This document shows, piece after piece, positions 5,092 to 5,938 of a stretch of 5,938 nucleotides of DNA. A model generated the notes under the pieces. That model ran no database searches. It was not told where the DNA came from and saw nothing but the letters and a program-made list of their open reading frames with translations. Source of the DNA: Glaciimonas sp. (GTDB taxonomy: Bacteria; Pseudomonadota; Gammaproteobacteria; Burkholderiales; Burkholderiaceae); contig JACMQE010000250.1 in assembly GCA_014377145.1 (NCBI GenBank), forward strand, positions 1 through 5,938. The letters are read 5' to 3'. The position numbers and the translations under genes are program-made. The first letter of the stretch is position 1, and the number at the start of each line of letters is the position of its first letter.

Positions 5092-5938
5092 TCAGGTCTT
5101 TGAATTCAACAAGAAAGCCTCTAAAGCAAAAGTTTGATACTTAATGCCAAAGTCAGCAAATTTTTCCACCAAGCTAATGTTAGTTTGAGCCTTTGCTCTG
5201 GCTGCAATATTTACTGGATTACACTTCATCACTTCTTCCAAAGCATCCGCAAGAGAAACTGGCGAAAGAGGATCAAAGAAAACCCCCCCCGTGGGATTCT
5301 GCTCACGATGCACTGGTATGTTCGATAACACCATATTGAGTCGAAGCGATTTGGCTTCTTCAACTGTTGTACTCCAACCCTCGAATAGCGATGGGTTAAT
5401 AATTGCTATCGAATGCTTCATTAAACTGGTCATATCCTCATACGGAATTAAGCCAACTACACGAAAGTAATCTGTCACATTTTGCTCTTTGGCATAGCGC
5501 ATCAATTCGTCAAAATAGTTAGGCCAACGATAATCTCTGGTGTGACCTGTACACAAAACCAGTACCCGGTAACCGCGAGCCTTTAGCAATGCCAGCGCAT
5601 CGATTACTACACGATGATTCTTATGTATCCAAAACTGGTTAGGCAAGTGAAAATACGGTCCAACTATGCTGTAACGAAATTGCAAAACTCCCAAAGGCAC
5701 TACATCCGTATTTCCGCCAGCAAAACCGGACACAAAGTGCAACACCCGGCTGGCGTTCGTCGACGCTGGGGCAAACTTGGCCAAGTCTTTCTGGGCATCT
5801 ACGCTGCTAAGTAGCACGATGGTGCATTGTTCAGATATGCGACGGAAACCTCGATTACGCGAAGCGAGTTCTGCAGTTGTAAAAAACTCGGGCATACGCA
5901 GGTGCTGAAAGTCGGGAATCCAACCAATCGTTGACACA
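5092..5938 (-). CDS. GT4-family glycosyltransferase, C-terminal part (runs off right edge)
   Basis: The frame is open to the right edge. The first in-window start-like codon, GTG at 5937, lies directly before IGWIPDFQHLRMPEFF, which in GT4 proteins is found about 100 or more residues into the chain. The gene is therefore truncated at its 5' end by the window and about 281 codons are visible. Numbering from that GTG, WIPDFQH lies at 6-12, the interdomain region holds a serine-rich LLSSVDAQKDL (42-52), and the donor domain has QFWIHKNHRVVIDAL (101-115, K106), CTGHTRD (129-135), VVGLIPYEDM (160-169) and a complete EX7E motif, E186 to E194, in PSLFEGWSTTVEEAKSL. These are the marks of a retaining GT4 transferase with intact donor-site residues. 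An 8-G run encodes TGGV (216-219). The gene is followed by the 160-base AT-rich spacer. Donor sugar is unknown. Confidence 0.9.
   Translation of the reverse strand, partial: VSTIGWIPDFQHLRMPEFFTTAELASRNRGFRRISEQCTIVLLSSVDAQKDLAKFAPASTNASRVLHFVSGFAGGNTDVVPLGVLQFRYSIVGPYFHLPNQFWIHKNHRVVIDALALLKARGYRVLVLCTGHTRDYRWPNYFDELMRYAKEQNVTDYFRVVGLIPYEDMTSLMKHSIAIINPSLFEGWSTTVEEAKSLRLNMVLSNIPVHREQNPTGGVFFDPLSPVSLADALEEVMKCNPVNIAARAKAQTNISLVEKFADFGIKYQTFALEAFLLNSKT

Noticed and set aside
5937..5937. GTG at the right edge as the true start of the right-hand glycosyltransferase
   Set aside because: The sequence that follows (IGWIPDFQH...) belongs to the middle of the N-terminal domain in GT4 proteins. A true start here would remove most of the acceptor domain, so the gene must continue past the edge.

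Overview
The window is a stretch of a surface-polysaccharide (O-antigen, capsule or exopolysaccharide) biosynthesis locus. All recognisable genes are on the minus strand and are transcribed from right to left. In order of transcription they are: the C-terminal part of a GT4 glycosyltransferase (5092 to past the right edge), a second GT4-like glycosyltransferase (3747-4931), a Wzy-type polysaccharide polymerase (2404-3711), a third GT4 glycosyltransferase (1229-2374), a fourth GT4 glycosyltransferase (135-1232), and the first 46 codons of a WcaF-family acetyltransferase (1-138, continuing past the left edge).

The organism looks like a Gram-negative proteobacterium. A WcaF-family acyltransferase next to a Wzy-type polymerase and several cytoplasmic GT4 enzymes is the usual content of a Wzx/Wzy-dependent locus. 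The N-terminus of the acetyltransferase resembles proteobacterial WcaF proteins. A beta-proteobacterium is my guess, but the sequence does not settle the genus. Base composition is mosaic: roughly 53-57% GC in sampled 60-base lines at the left end and in the first half of the 3747-4931 gene, and about 28-35% in sampled lines of the polymerase. This is typical of serotype-specific DNA exchanged within such loci.

The layout is tight. The last four genes are separated by 35 and 29 bases and then by two 4-base stop/start overlaps (TTGA and ATGA), so they should be translated from one mRNA with coupling. The only sizeable gap is 160 bases of AT-rich DNA (4932-5091). It holds two perfect dyads and a weak promoter candidate, and it may be an internal regulatory point. 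Three of the five visible starts are not ATG (GTG, GTG, TTG), and each is forced by a close in-frame stop upstream.

The genes probably work together as follows. The glycosyltransferases add sugars one by one to an undecaprenyl-diphosphate-linked precursor on the cytoplasmic face, and the acetyltransferase decorates a sugar. A flippase not seen here exports the unit, and the polymerase joins units in the periplasm. No priming transferase, Wzx flippase, chain-length regulator or sugar-nucleotide genes lie in the window. I found no tRNA, rRNA, CRISPR array, insertion sequence or convincing intrinsic terminator. I see no evidence for a wholly new type of system. The most unusual points are the glycosyltransferase that lacks both glutamates of the EX7E motif and the dyads in the 160-base spacer.
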